This document shows positions 11,536-22,540 of a DNA stretch of 64,000 nt, piece after piece. Position 1 is the stretch's first letter; every line of letters starts with the position of its first letter. The notes beneath the pieces were generated by a model. That model had not been told where the DNA came from, ran no database searches, and was given only the letters and a program-made list of their open reading frames with translations. Origin of the DNA: Dolomedes plantarius. Lineage: Eukaryota > Arthropoda > Arachnida > Araneae > Dolomedidae. Made by a program: the position numbers and the translations under genes. The stretch covers positions 134,928,373-134,992,372 of the forward strand of contig OU015496.1 in NCBI GenBank assembly GCA_907164885.2. Direction: 5' to 3'.

Positions 11536-11645
11536 GGATATTTTCCGCTCTCCTATAAAATTTCCTATAAAGTTTCCGACATATTTTCTCCTATAAAATA
11601 AAGTTTCCGGCTTATTTTCTCCTATGAAATAAAGTTTCCGACTTA
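11536..11645. repeat. ~31-bp minisatellite, about 3 copies
   Basis: The unit TATTTTCTCCTATAAAATAA followed by AGTTTCCGRCT repeats about three times. The first copy is irregular and shorter. Tandem, head-to-tail. Confidence 0.85.
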
Positions 11646-13142
11646 AAATACTTTATCATGCATGGGTTGCATCACATTGACCGACGCGACTCATGTAAAT
11701 TGGTCCATCCCACTGACTCCACCTAAGCGATTGAACCTGTTTATCATTTCTAAAATCACACTTTTTAACAACGATCACAGAGACATTACTAACAGACATT
11801 ACTACCTGTTAGGGTCTACTTAACAGACATTCTTTTCCTTTGATATAAACTTATAAGGAATGGAATTATTGTTAAAAGGTGGAATCCTCAATTCAACGGG
11901 ATAGTATCGTTCGTAGATTACCTCCCGAAAGTTTCAAACCCATGGTTTGGAATCAAGGCCGGGCAGACAGCATGCACAGTCTTTTGCTTCGGATTCCTAT
12001 TTCACAAACAATATTCTAAAACCTTATGCCATATTACCTTATTCTTCTAAAGGAACAAATTTGCTTGTCTTCGTCTATCAAAATATGACCATTTTGATCA
12101 AACAATTTGAACAGTAGAAATATTATTTAGTTTTTACACATTCTAACATCTGTCCATAGTATTTATAAGCTGGCATGATTGAAATAACGAATAATTAAAT
12201 TCTCTCTATGGGAAAGAACACAGAAATAACTTGTGTAGTAAAATAAAATATCTTTGAAACCAAATAAATTTCAGAAATATCCCACTGACTTGCACGAACA
12301 AATTATTATCTTACGAATTTTTTAAATGTTAACAAATTTATAAAAAAAATTTAATTTAATTAATGGGTGATACCATAGTCCACTAATAGCTACTTCATTT
12401 ATCATGAGATTGTTCTATAAATTACTAATTAATGTTAAGACTTTAAAAACAACTCAAACATATGTAAAGTTTTCATCGACCATCTCGAGTTTCTACTCTA
12501 ATACACGCATTTTTCAAGCAAGAGAATCGATACGATGATCCTACAAGTTGTTTCAATCTTGTCTACGGAAGGAAATAAACGAACAAAATTTTCTTAATCA
12601 CGTTAATAAATTTCATTAACTCTAAGGTAATCATTTCCTGTTATTGTTAAAGTTGGGACTAATTAAATTTATTTTTGGGAGGGAAAAAACAGAAATTTAA
12701 GTGTAAAAGTTTCAGTGGGAGTAAAAGCCATTCCCAAACAATAAATTTTAATTCTCGAGTACTTTAAACGACATGATATTTTAAATTTTTTTTTCATTTT
12801 CGAAATATGTAGTAATTAAAGGTGGTATCCAAGATTTTTATTTGGCAGATTAGGTTAATTATAGTTCGCTTGCAGCTCGTAAAGCATGTCGAAAGATTTG
12901 TTATGTTGTATTTTTAATTACATCACAGAAATTACACATATTTATAGATTTTTCAATATTTTTTTCGCTACACTATGGTGATTAAATAATTATTCAGCGT
13001 ATAAAAATACATTAAATTATGCAAATGCAAGTAATATGCATCACTTAGTCGAATGAATAATTTAAATTTGTTTCACTAGTACATATTAATTCCTTTAGAG
13101 AATTGAGAGTAAAATTTATGCCTGGATTCTCAACGAGATATG

Positions 13143-13146
<4 letters not shown>
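11646..13146. other. AT-rich stretch without recognisable features
   Basis: No coding motif, inverted repeat or tRNA-like box could be supported here on either strand. Confidence 0.5.

Positions 13147-13186
<40 letters not shown>
13147..13186. repeat. (TA)n microsatellite
   Basis: A TA dinucleotide run of about 40 bp immediately upstream of the duplicated block starting near 13187. Confidence 0.95.
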
Positions 13187-13188
<2 letters not shown>

Positions 13189-14515
13189 CAAACCTGGATT
13201 TTTACCCTGTAAGTTAGAAATATAGCAAAAAATTCATTTTCACATCTTGTTATAAGCATAACTGAATAACAGAAAAAAAATATATATATAAAACATAATT
13301 ATATATAAATAATTATATATATAAAACAGTTCCGTAACTGACTGACAGTTAACGCACAGACCAAACCGCTGTATCTAAAGGGCTAAAATTTTGCATGGCG
13401 ATTCATCTTACAGTAGAGCGGTGCAATAAAAAAAATTGAAAAATTCTTCTTAGATTTTTTAAATTAAAGTTTTAATCTGTTTTTGTAATTTTTTTTAAAG
13501 TTTGCATTTAAAATAATAATTTCAGAGTTATAAAATTTATATCACTAGAAATATCATGAAAAATCCTTTAAAATGAAATCTTTTTCAAATCTTTACCTCC
13601 ATTTTTTGATTTTTAGTGAATTTTTAAACAGTAATTTTTAGAATTTATTTTTATTAAATGCCCATCACGTGGTTTATTTTCTTTTTGTGATACTTTAAAT
13701 TAATTTTGTGTCACGTGCATAACAACGAAATAAATAGACGAAAAAAATTAAAATACGATAAAAGATAACATTTAACCACTAGCCTAATTAAGATGGAAGT
13801 TTTTTAAGAATTTAATTAGTATGCTTTATGCGTATTAAACATACAAATTAATTGCATACATTAACCGCTGTATTTAATTTGAATGTACTCCAAAGCACGG
13901 GTATTCAGCTAGTAGTTATTTAAAAAAATACAGCTTAAAATGATATTTGTATGCGCATGAATGTAAAATGCATCAAGTGAAAATCATTTCCTTTGAATTG
14001 TAATATATCTCCCAATTGCAAAACCATTCCGAAATGTTGGCATTTGTTACAAACCACTAAAGAGGGATTCATTAATCTCAAATATGAAATTTAATCAAAT
14101 TTCATGACGCATTTAACTATTTTTTCCTCACTCTTTTGATTGCGTAGTAAGAGTATTTTTTTTATAAGCCCCAAGAAAAGAAATACATTCTATTAAAACT
14201 GAAACGGTAGAAGATCGTATGATGGAAAAATAAATAAATCAACAAAATTTTACATCTGGATATTTAGAATAGAACTTGTAAAAGGCGTAAATAGAAGGAG
14301 AATGATACAGAACGATAAGAGGTGCAGATATAAAATCTTCAAAAAATAAATATGAAATGGATAAAAATTGACAATTAAATGGGGTAACTTCAAGAAATCT
14401 TATTAGTATTTTTTTTATATTTTTAATAAAAGAAAAAAAAATATTAAAAGCTGAATTTTTGTTACAATCTTTGCAGTTTTTTAAATACAACCTGGTTTTA
14501 TAACATTTTTCTCTC
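13187..14515. repeat. Dispersed ~0.7-kb repeat, copy 1 (split by a Helitron-like insertion)
   Basis: 13187-13275 and 13913-14515 together align with 18350-19050 in the same orientation. Shared blocks include AATATAGCAAAAAATT, GAATGTAAAATGCATCAAG, CCGAAATGTTGGCATTTGTT and the tail GGTTTTATAACATTTTTCTC before a (TA)n array. The alignment is broken only by 13276-13912, which is absent from the other copy. Short minus-strand frames in the two copies (14239-14490 and 18689-18934) correspond, but neither has a recognisable domain. Confidence 0.8.
13276..13912 (+). mobile_element. Non-autonomous Helitron-like element, copy 1
   Basis: The segment carries a conserved 5' block (CGTAACTGACTGAC, then GCACAGACCAAACCGCTG and AAAGGGCT) and a 3' block (GAATGTACTCC, then CACGGGTATTCAGCTAG) ending in CTAG before a T. 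This fits the CTRR end and the A|T target of Helitrons. The paralogous repeat at 18350-19050 lacks the segment, so the 3' boundary at 13912 is supported independently. The 5' boundary is only known to about 50 bp. No Rep/helicase gene is present, so it would depend on an autonomous copy. Confidence 0.68.
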
Positions 14516-14522
14516 TTTATAT

Positions 14523-14619
<97 letters not shown>
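14516..14619. repeat. (TA)n microsatellite
   Basis: A TA-rich run of about 100 bp with a few interruptions, at the right edge of the duplicated repeat. A shorter run is at 14686-14717. Confidence 0.95.
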
Positions 14620-14620
<1 letters not shown>

Positions 14621-15022
14621 GTAATATCTTAAATATTATGTCCTCCATTCTAGCATTTACATTCACTTTTCCAGATCCAATCCCCATATATATATATATA
14701 TATATATATGTATATCAAAGAAAATTTATGTATTTTCTGCCAAACTCATGTATCAAAATCCAACATTTCAAAATTTTAAGAAATACATTGGTATATAAAC
14801 TTTGCATAAAACATTTATTTAGAATTATGAAATTATTATGCAATGCGTTAGTCTCCTTAAGAAAGTAAAAATTTACAAAGCTTAAAATACATTAAAGGAC
14901 TTATGATTCAGGGATCTAAATTTGTTGTTTATCCTAAACAGGTCTTATAATTTATGGTTTTAATGCCTTGCGCGCATGTGCTAAGAGGATATGTCAAGCT
15001 AAGAAAATGTGTAATTTTTAAG

Positions 15023-15398
<376 letters not shown>

Positions 15399-15574
15399 AG
15401 TCGCAAAATTCCAAATGTGCAAAAATTGGCAATCTTGTACATTTAAATGAAGATGCGTAGGCCATATTAGGTGACATATATAATTTCCATCTCTTAGAAA
15501 GACTTTAAATTTCATTGTTACCTTTATGTCCTACGCGTTACCAAACCTAAGGATTTCAAACGTTTTGACAAAGG

Positions 15575-15800
15575 ATGCTACTTCAGCAAACAGGCTTTAT
15601 TTGCATTTATGTCTTTCAGCATGACCTAGCCGCCTTCCATACTACGAGAACTGTTGAGGCCTGGCTTGTAGAACGAAGTATACAAATATTAGATTACATG
15701 AATCTGAGTCCCTGTCTGTATCGTATCGAGCAAAAAACTTATGGGCCTAGCTACGTAGGTAAGCCGAAAAATATCTGCACTTTCGCTGTAGCCATCTGTT
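15575..15800 (+). pseudogene. Tc1-like transposase fragment (catalytic core)
   Basis: The translation contains FQHDLAAFHTTRTVEAWL and then RSIQILDYMNLSPCLYRIEQ. This aligns with the Tc1 core pattern FQQDxAPCHxxRxVxxW...IxxLxWPxxSPDLNPIEN. The Asp (codon at 15623) and the Glu in RIEQ are 34 residues apart, which is the DD34E spacing. Neighbouring conserved residues are lost (the WP and PDLNP positions read YM and PCLYR), so the copy is old. Only about 40 codons are alignable and no termini were found. Confidence 0.6.
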
Positions 15801-15853
15801 GATTGGCTCTACTGCTCTCTACGCAGATAAATCAAGACTACGTGCCTTTATCG

Positions 15854-16250
15854 TCATCTAGGGAATGTTTGACCTTCAACGGTCATTTTGTTTTCGACGT
15901 TGGCTAGTTCGTTCGCATTGGCGTCCTGCGTATTGCACGGTTGTCCGACCGTTTTTGAACTTCTCAATCCATTTGTATACATTTCGCCGTGGTAAAACAT
16001 TGTCTCTATTATTTTTCTGAACGTCTTCGATTGACATTGGGTTCTGATACAGCTCCAGGCTTGAAAACGGATCACACAGTGTTGTCCATCTTTGATGCAA
16101 CCGAAGAGTGCTGCAAAACGAACTGACCGACGAATGAGAAACTTTTCGTTGACAACGAGAAATGCACTTACTCTCGATCTGCTCGCATAGAAAGATGTGC
16201 AGCCAAGCAACGAATGACTGCAGCGGTAGTGCGGATAATTTTTGATTCAC
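15854..16250 (-). pseudogene. Mariner-like transposase N-terminal fragment
   Basis: On the minus strand two overlapping frames read QNPMSIEDVQKNNRDNVLPR, then NVYKWIEKFKNGRTTV, then ANVENKMTVEGQTFPR. The pattern of a helix-turn-helix ending in VYKWIEKFKxGRTTV is usual near the N-terminus of mariner/Mos1-type transposases. At least one frameshift separates the parts. The catalytic domain is absent. This is an old truncated copy lying just left of the 420-bp MITE. Confidence 0.5.
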
Positions 16251-16311
16251 GAATGCTGCATTTCTCTTCGACTGATAAAAATCTTCACTTAGGGCTATCA
16301 GTAAATGCTTA

Positions 16312-16731
16312 AGGCCTCGTACACACGATACGGTTTCGATTTTATAATCGTTTCGGTGTCAACAGAAAGCTGTGTTCACACGATTCGGTTTTCTTTTGTT
16401 GTGTGTGGTTTTCCCGCCCGCACCGAACATCTTTGTAATCCTTCCAGTGTAGTTCGGCACTGATGTACGTTTCCTTCAAAACAGTTGAATCGTGTGTACT
16501 ACCCCTCTCAATTCTATACCCAATGGCAACTGAAACGGTCCCGTGGCGGTTTCCTCTATACGGTTTCGGTACACAAAATCGAACGACACCTGCTACAGAT
16601 TCGATTGTTTTCCGTATATGGTTTCCGACCGCAACGTGGGAACGTACAAAACAAAATACATAGTTTACTGTAAACGAAACGACAAAACCTATATGATTAT
16701 AAAACCGAATCCGTATAGTGTGTACGATCCC
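16312..16731. mobile_element. 420-bp MITE with ~38-bp terminal inverted repeats
   Basis: The left end (GGCCTCGTACACACGATACG and on to TTTTATAATCG) pairs with the right end, whose reverse complement begins GGGATCGTACACACTATACG and continues TTCGGTTTTATAATC. TTA lies on both sides (16309-16311 and 16732-16734). This fits the 3-bp TWA target of PIF/Harbinger elements, though a decayed TTAA is possible. The interior has several further inverted motifs around CGATTCGGTTTTC and GAATCGTGTGTAC. No transposase is encoded. Confidence 0.75.
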
Positions 16732-16849
16732 TTAGTTGGGAGAATGTGGACAGAGTTACTTAGTTCTTTTTACCATCTGAATTAGAACAAAACAACAACC
16801 AGATCAGTAAAAATTATTATTCAAAACAAAGCCCCACGGGAAGATACTG

Positions 16850-17105
16850 TATAAGGCCCGAGATAGCCTTGTGGTAGCGCGTTGAAGTTTTAAATGGGAG
16901 TGCTCGGGAACGCCCTTTATTACCATGGGTTCTTGACCAGATATGGACACTTTAAATTCGTATACGGAAAAGTCCTTCTGTAATGTCAGAGAGTGTGGGA
17001 GATGGTACAATCCCCCCAGACTCGGTGGGGGGGGGGGGGGTACTCTGTCAAAATTGATGAGGCACCAGAGGATCCAAAATTGAGGTGACATTCAAATTTG
17101 AGGTA
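16850..17105 (+). repeat. tRNA-derived SINE-like repeat, copy 2
   Basis: AAGGCCCGAGATAGCCTTGT and GGTAGCGCGTTGAAG match the start of the block at 9085, and ATATGGACACTTTAAA and GTCAGAGAGTG match its interior. The A-box-like start (TAGCCTTGTGGTAGCGCG) is clearer than in copy 1. A run of G around 17028-17040 follows. I infer a tRNA-derived SINE family with two decayed members in this window. Confidence 0.5.
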
Positions 17106-18100
17106 GCACCCTACTGAACGCAATCAATGATTGTCGGGGATTATGTGTGAATGTTTTCATTGCAAAATGGTCCATCTTGCCAAACAACAACTCAAGAGAG
17201 AAAATGACTTACTAAAAATTGCAGAGATTTTTTTTTTCAAATTTTCAATCGTTTAGTTTAATCCCTTTCTTTTCTGTATATTTATCAAAGGGAGCGTCTT
17301 CTTTTAATAAATCCTGGGAGGTCACACTTTTTGATACGTGTGAAAAAAGAAGGTCTATAACAATGATTACACATAGCTGATAAAAAATCAAGTTCTATTG
17401 ATTTTTTTCTTCCTTTACAGGTTGTAAGTTTCAAGGTCTTTTCTCTCTCTCTCCTCTCAAAAGACGTCAAATCCTTTTCGAAATACCTCCGGAAAGTGGT
17501 GACGTTGAGAACTTGCGGAATGGAACTTAAGTGAAGACCACACACAGAGGGAGCATAAAATATGTCCATTACTTTGTCAAACTGGGCAAGATTCGCTCCC
17601 TTATTTACGGGTTTTATTGCCCTGAAAATATAATAGACACAAATGGGATCGTCTAGCGAATGGAAAGACGTGGGGGAATAAAATTTATCGTTGAGGTAAT
17701 ATAGAGGTTACACGACAGGCGAGTATCAGTTAGTCCAAGCCTCCACATCATGCGGAGGGCCACATGCGGCTATCCAACATTCACTCTGTGGCCCCGAAAA
17801 GTTTTGTGAAGACTCATAATATAATGAATCCAAAATATGACAAAATATTATTTCTATATTAATTTATTGATTGATTTACAAAAACTAAGCGTTTGGCAAC
17901 TAAAACATTAGCCTTCTAGCTTCCCAATATTTTTGAACAACAGAAATAAAATCGTAGAATGCAGTGCACGTCCAAATGTTCCCCGTTCATAGGTCGATTA
18001 GAATTACATAAAATACAGTTAGAGGGTTACAGTTAAGATTTATATATTTATAATTATACGAAAATCGCTGATCCTTTATTTTCAAAAGGATCAGCAGTTT
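17106..18100. other. Stretch without recognisable features
   Basis: No gene is supported. A 94-codon minus-strand frame at 17285-17569 (MDIFYAPSVCGLHLS...) has no domain I recognise, and its base composition does not differ from its surroundings. Confidence 0.4.
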
Positions 18101-18129
18101 AATATCTGTTACATTAAAATATTTTTTTC

Positions 18130-18349
18130 GCTTTCCCATGTATTATATTTTCCTGCAACCCATAGCAATGTATGGGTTTATGGGTGTTTTATTTCAAAAA
18201 TATCCCTAAATATGGGTTTTCTCCTTGAAAGTTCTGGTTTTTCATTACATAGAAGTGAGTACATTAGATTATTTTTTTTACTTTCCCATGTATTATATTT
18301 TCTCGCGGTCCACAGCAATGTATGGGTTTATGGGTAATTTTTCAAAAAT

Positions 18350-18362
<13 letters not shown>
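18130..18362. repeat. Tandem duplication of an ~85-bp block
   Basis: CTTTCCCATGTATTATATTT occurs at about 18131 and 18280. Each is followed by AGCAATGTATGGGTTTATGG and CAAAAATATCCC. The two copies are about 150 bp apart and direct. Confidence 0.8.
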
Positions 18363-19213
<851 letters not shown>

Positions 19214-19215
19214 GT

Positions 19216-19275
19216 GCACCCTACATGTAACTACCTCAGGGTGTTACATGTAGGGTGGTCATGTAACACCCTGAA
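19216..19275. repeat. Overlapping inverted repeats
   Basis: CACCCTACATGTAAC pairs with GTTACATGTAGGGTG a few bases on. TCAGGGTGTTACATG within that region also pairs with CATGTAACACCCTGA further right. The two hairpins share an arm, so they are mutually exclusive. The CAGGGTG/CACCCTG cores resemble mariner ends seen elsewhere in the window. Confidence 0.75.
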
Positions 19276-19804
19276 AAGTGGTTTTTGTACTCTGCATAAA
19301 TAGAAAAGCCATACTGAAACGCCAATAGATAGGGAATACTCAAAGTAGTTTAAAGAATTTTGACTTAAATTTGTATAATTGAACATTCTTGTACTGGATT
19401 TCTTTGGAAATCATGGTCTGAATTAATATAGTAAATCCCATAAAGAAGACATTAAATAATAAGCTACTGACAATTTAAAAATTAAATTAATATCTATAAT
19501 TCGGTAATACGTGACATTTTATCACCCTTGCATAAAACCAACATAATAAGAGAATTTAGGGTGTCAGAGGTTTAAGGTTAGACAACAATAGTTCCACGTT
19601 TCCTCCTTTTAAGTTATATAAAGCATATTATTCACAATTTTTTTATGTGGTTTCAAAAAGGTTTTTCTTCTGAGAAACTGTAATCTCCCTTGAAAACTCA
19701 AGGTAAATGGAAGATATTCCTCTCATATTGCATATCTTTATTCAATATTATTTTTCTTTTCCCGTATTAATCAAGCGAACGTTTTAATAACCACCCACTT
19801 ATGG

Positions 19805-20113
19805 GCAATGACTTAGCATAATGACTTAGCATAATGGACAATGTCTTCGCCTTCCATGCCGTGGGTTTCGGTTCGATTACGAAGTAAGGTATAGTTGTCA
19901 TCCAGGATAAAGTCAGTCTTCCACCTAAAATAGGAACCCCGTCTCGAAAGCGAAGCTGTGAAAATACCAATGTCCATCTCCTGGATCATTATCTGTATAA
20001 AAAATAATTATCTCTGTGTATTTCTTTCTATAGTGTCTTCCCTCTCTTTACATGTACTCCGCAGTGGGGACTTGATAAATTTAGACACCATGGACATAAG
20101 CAACAACAACAAA
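19805..20113 (+). repeat. tRNA-derived SINE with (CAA)n tail, left copy
   Basis: The head TAGCATAATGGACAATGTCT followed by TCGCCTTCCATGCCG looks like a glycine-type tRNA with an A box. GGTTCGATTACG, 20-30 bp on, fits a B box. The repeat ends in AGCAACAACAACAAA. The first bases are tandemly doubled (AATGACTTAGCAT twice). The same unit lies inverted at 38437-38745 at the matching place in the other arm, so it is older than the duplication. Confidence 0.65.
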
Positions 20114-20130
20114 CTTTTTCGCACATTCGT

Positions 20131-20138
<8 letters not shown>

Positions 20139-20187
<49 letters not shown>
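20139..20187. repeat. (TA)n microsatellite
   Basis: A TA run of about 49 bp. The corresponding place in the right arm has no such array, so it arose or expanded after the duplication. Confidence 0.9.
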
Positions 20188-20191
<4 letters not shown>

Positions 20192-20257
20192 CAAGCTGCA
20201 TACCTTTATTGCTATATATCTGGTTGGAAATTCGCCATGCTTCAGTACCCGTTCTTT

Positions 20258-20420
20258 AGGTTGGTTTTGGTTTGGAGCGCTACATGAGGGCAAATTATAT
20301 CGGGACCTACAGCTTAAAGCCGATTCCGAACTGCTACAAACATGCCTGGAATAGGACTCGAACCCACAGACTCGGGTATCGAATGCCAGCACCCTAGCCA
20401 CTTACCAGTTTTTACCAGTT
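20258..20420 (-). repeat. tRNA-derived SINE with clear A and B boxes
   Basis: On the minus strand, TGGCTAGGGTGCTGG (20386-20400) fits an RNA polymerase III A box and GGTTCGAGTCC (20354-20364) fits the B-box consensus exactly. A SINE body of about 90 bp follows to near 20258. The other arm of the inverted duplication lacks this segment, giving an empty site and dating the insertion after the duplication. It is not a functional tRNA gene: no acceptor or anticodon stem pairing is kept. Confidence 0.75.
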
Positions 20421-20987
20421 CTATTTCTTGTTATTAATCTGTATTAAACTCTTTTGCGGTCTTCAGAAGAAAATAAACGTTTTCAAACACAGATAAAATT
20501 TACAATGAGGACTAAAAGACTCGGTAGTAAAAAAACTCTCTAAACGTTCGAAAAGTCTTTCGGTTGCTTTGTCTTGACTGTGGTCGAGCAGAGGGTTATG
20601 TTGACTTACCTGAATGGTGCTCCCGATTAAAATAAGCCAGGAAAATCTTCGCGGTATATGCGGGAATGTCTTCATTGACAAGTGTTCGTCAATGGAAATC
20701 AACGTTCGTAAAGTATTCTTAAAACATAGCAAAATTCGATATAAATTGTCTCTGACTAAATGCACCTACATGCCTAAATATTAAATAATTACACAGTACT
20801 GCGAAATTGAAGTTTTTGAAAAATACAAGAGAAGTTTACACTGAGTTTTATGTTATTTGGTGTGCTGATTTCGAAAATGACCTCCATTTTTTCCGTCATG
20901 TCAGGATTTTTTGTAAAATTTATATCGATATTTTTGCTAAAATTCTATTTGAAAAGGAATTTTCTCAACAATTTTGCAAGTACTATC

Positions 20988-21112
20988 TAGCAACAGTGGT
21001 ATTCGTTCATTTAAATCTATGTAAAATAACCGATTCTTGGTGAGGCAAATTGATTTTTCAGCAATCGATTATCTTTTATAGGTTTAAATGCATGAAAACC
21101 ACTGTTGCCAGA
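20988..21112. repeat. ~120-bp hairpin MITE
   Basis: AGCAACAGTGGTATTCGTTC at the left pairs with the reverse complement of GAAAACCACTGTTGCC at the right. The arms are about 30 bp with a few mismatches. Small non-autonomous inverted-repeat element, family unknown. Confidence 0.65.
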
Positions 21113-21385
21113 TCGCACGAGTCACATCGGGATCGAGAGAAAAACAAAAAGTTCCCTTGAATTTAAACTTTTTGCATCAAATTATAGTGCAGTTTCTAGA
21201 AGAAAATCACCAACATACTATTCTAATTTGATTTTATTACAAAATAAACGATTGATCAAAAGGAGCAAATATTATGTATGTGTACATGAAAGTTTGAAAC
21301 AAATTTTAATCTGAGCAAAAAACAAAACAAACCAAAAAAAAGTTTATATTTAAGTACGTACTCTTTTTCTTTTGAAACTTCTTTT

Positions 21386-22540
21386 TTACTTTCTTCTTTT
21401 ATGTTCAATCTCAAACCTATCTCGTGTTAACATCCAACAGTAGTCGGCGAGCATGATCTTGTCCCATCTCCCTTGATATTTGCGCTCCATATCTTTGATG
21501 TCTTGGTGGAGCCTTTCACCCTGTTCTTCGCTGACTGATCCTAAATTTTCGGGGGAAAAGTCCCCATGTAAGTGACGGAAATGTATTTTGACACTCATGG
21601 AGCGACCCAACGCTTGAAATTTGTCCAGCATATTCATCACAATTTCTTTATAATCAGGATCCTTGTAATTACCCAGAAATTTTCCAGGTTCAAGATTTTA
21701 TCTTTTCCCCCATTCGTCTTGTTGACCAAGAAGCATGGAGATAACTTTCAAATCACCGTAAATGGTCCAATCAGGGTGGGCATATTTTATTTTGTTGAGT
21801 ATGAGAGCCAGGTTTCCATAGCGTTCTTTTAAATGCACCTAGTGCGTAGTTCCAACTGGTACAGAGGCATACTGGCTTCCGTGATGAAGAAGAACAGCTT
21901 TAAGGTTCCTTTTCAATGAATCTATAAACGGCCTCCATTCATGTTTATCTTAAGTGATATTAAATTTGCTCGTGAATCCGGGAACATCAGCACAATAGAC
22001 CAGGTTCTCCTCTTCCTCAAAGTACTTAACAAATTCCTTTTCTCGATTCCTGTACCAATAAAAAGTGGTTCCTTTCGCCAATAAGTTTTTTCTTTCAATC
22101 TGGAGCGCAACAATACAGCTGCCTCTTTCGAAAGCCCCAGATCTCTAGTCAGATCATTAAGTTTAACCCGAGAGAATGGTAACGGGCCTCCCAAGTTCCC
22201 CTCTGGAGGTCCTCGCTTCCAGAGGGCTTATATTCGGTAGCGGAGCTTTGAACTTCTGGATGTTCCGAGTCTGAAGACTCTTAAGAGATGACTAGCAATT
22301 CAGTTGGCCGCAAAGGCACTGGCACATCAGGTCCATGAGGAACGGGGGCGTATAGCCGATGGAATGTTATCAGGATAAGAGATTAGCTTTTGATTTTTGC
22401 GGTTATACCCACGGACATGGCAGGAACAAAAGTAACAATCATCAGAGTGGTTTTTCGACTCCCTTCATGTCATAGGAACTCCAAATCGCCCAGCAATCTT
22501 ATTTACTTTGTGCATAAGCGTAGATCATTGAGACACTGCA
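21386..22540 (-). pseudogene. Decayed gene of a recurrent, functionally unassigned family
   Basis: Reading the minus strand from about 22540, I see SDDCYFCSCHVRGYNRKNQK, then PSAIRPVPHGPDVPVP, then LNDLTRDLGLSKEAAVLL and RSRLKEK. After a frameshift come FYWYRNREKEF and NLVYCADVPGFTSKF. Then follow EWRPFIDSLKRNLKAVLLHH, IYGDLKVISMLLGQQ and, after a gap, GSVSEEQGERLHQDIKDMER plus YQGRWDKIMLADYCWML. In-frame stops interrupt it at three places. Between LLGQQDEW and LEPGKFLGNY a long central block known from relatives is missing. I remember this domain order from many arthropod and cnidarian predicted proteins that carry no assigned function; the Cys pairs near the start suggest metal binding. The copy is dead. 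Confidence 0.6.

Noticed and set aside
17285..17569. 94-codon minus-strand frame as a host gene
   Set aside because: No domain is recognisable, and there are no splice-site or composition cues distinguishing it from chance.
19805..19880. Glycine tRNA gene
   Set aside because: Only the internal promoter-like part is kept, and the CAA-tailed body and duplicated copy show it is a SINE.
20258..20420. Functional tRNA gene
   Set aside because: A and B boxes are present, but acceptor and anticodon stems do not pair, and a SINE body follows.
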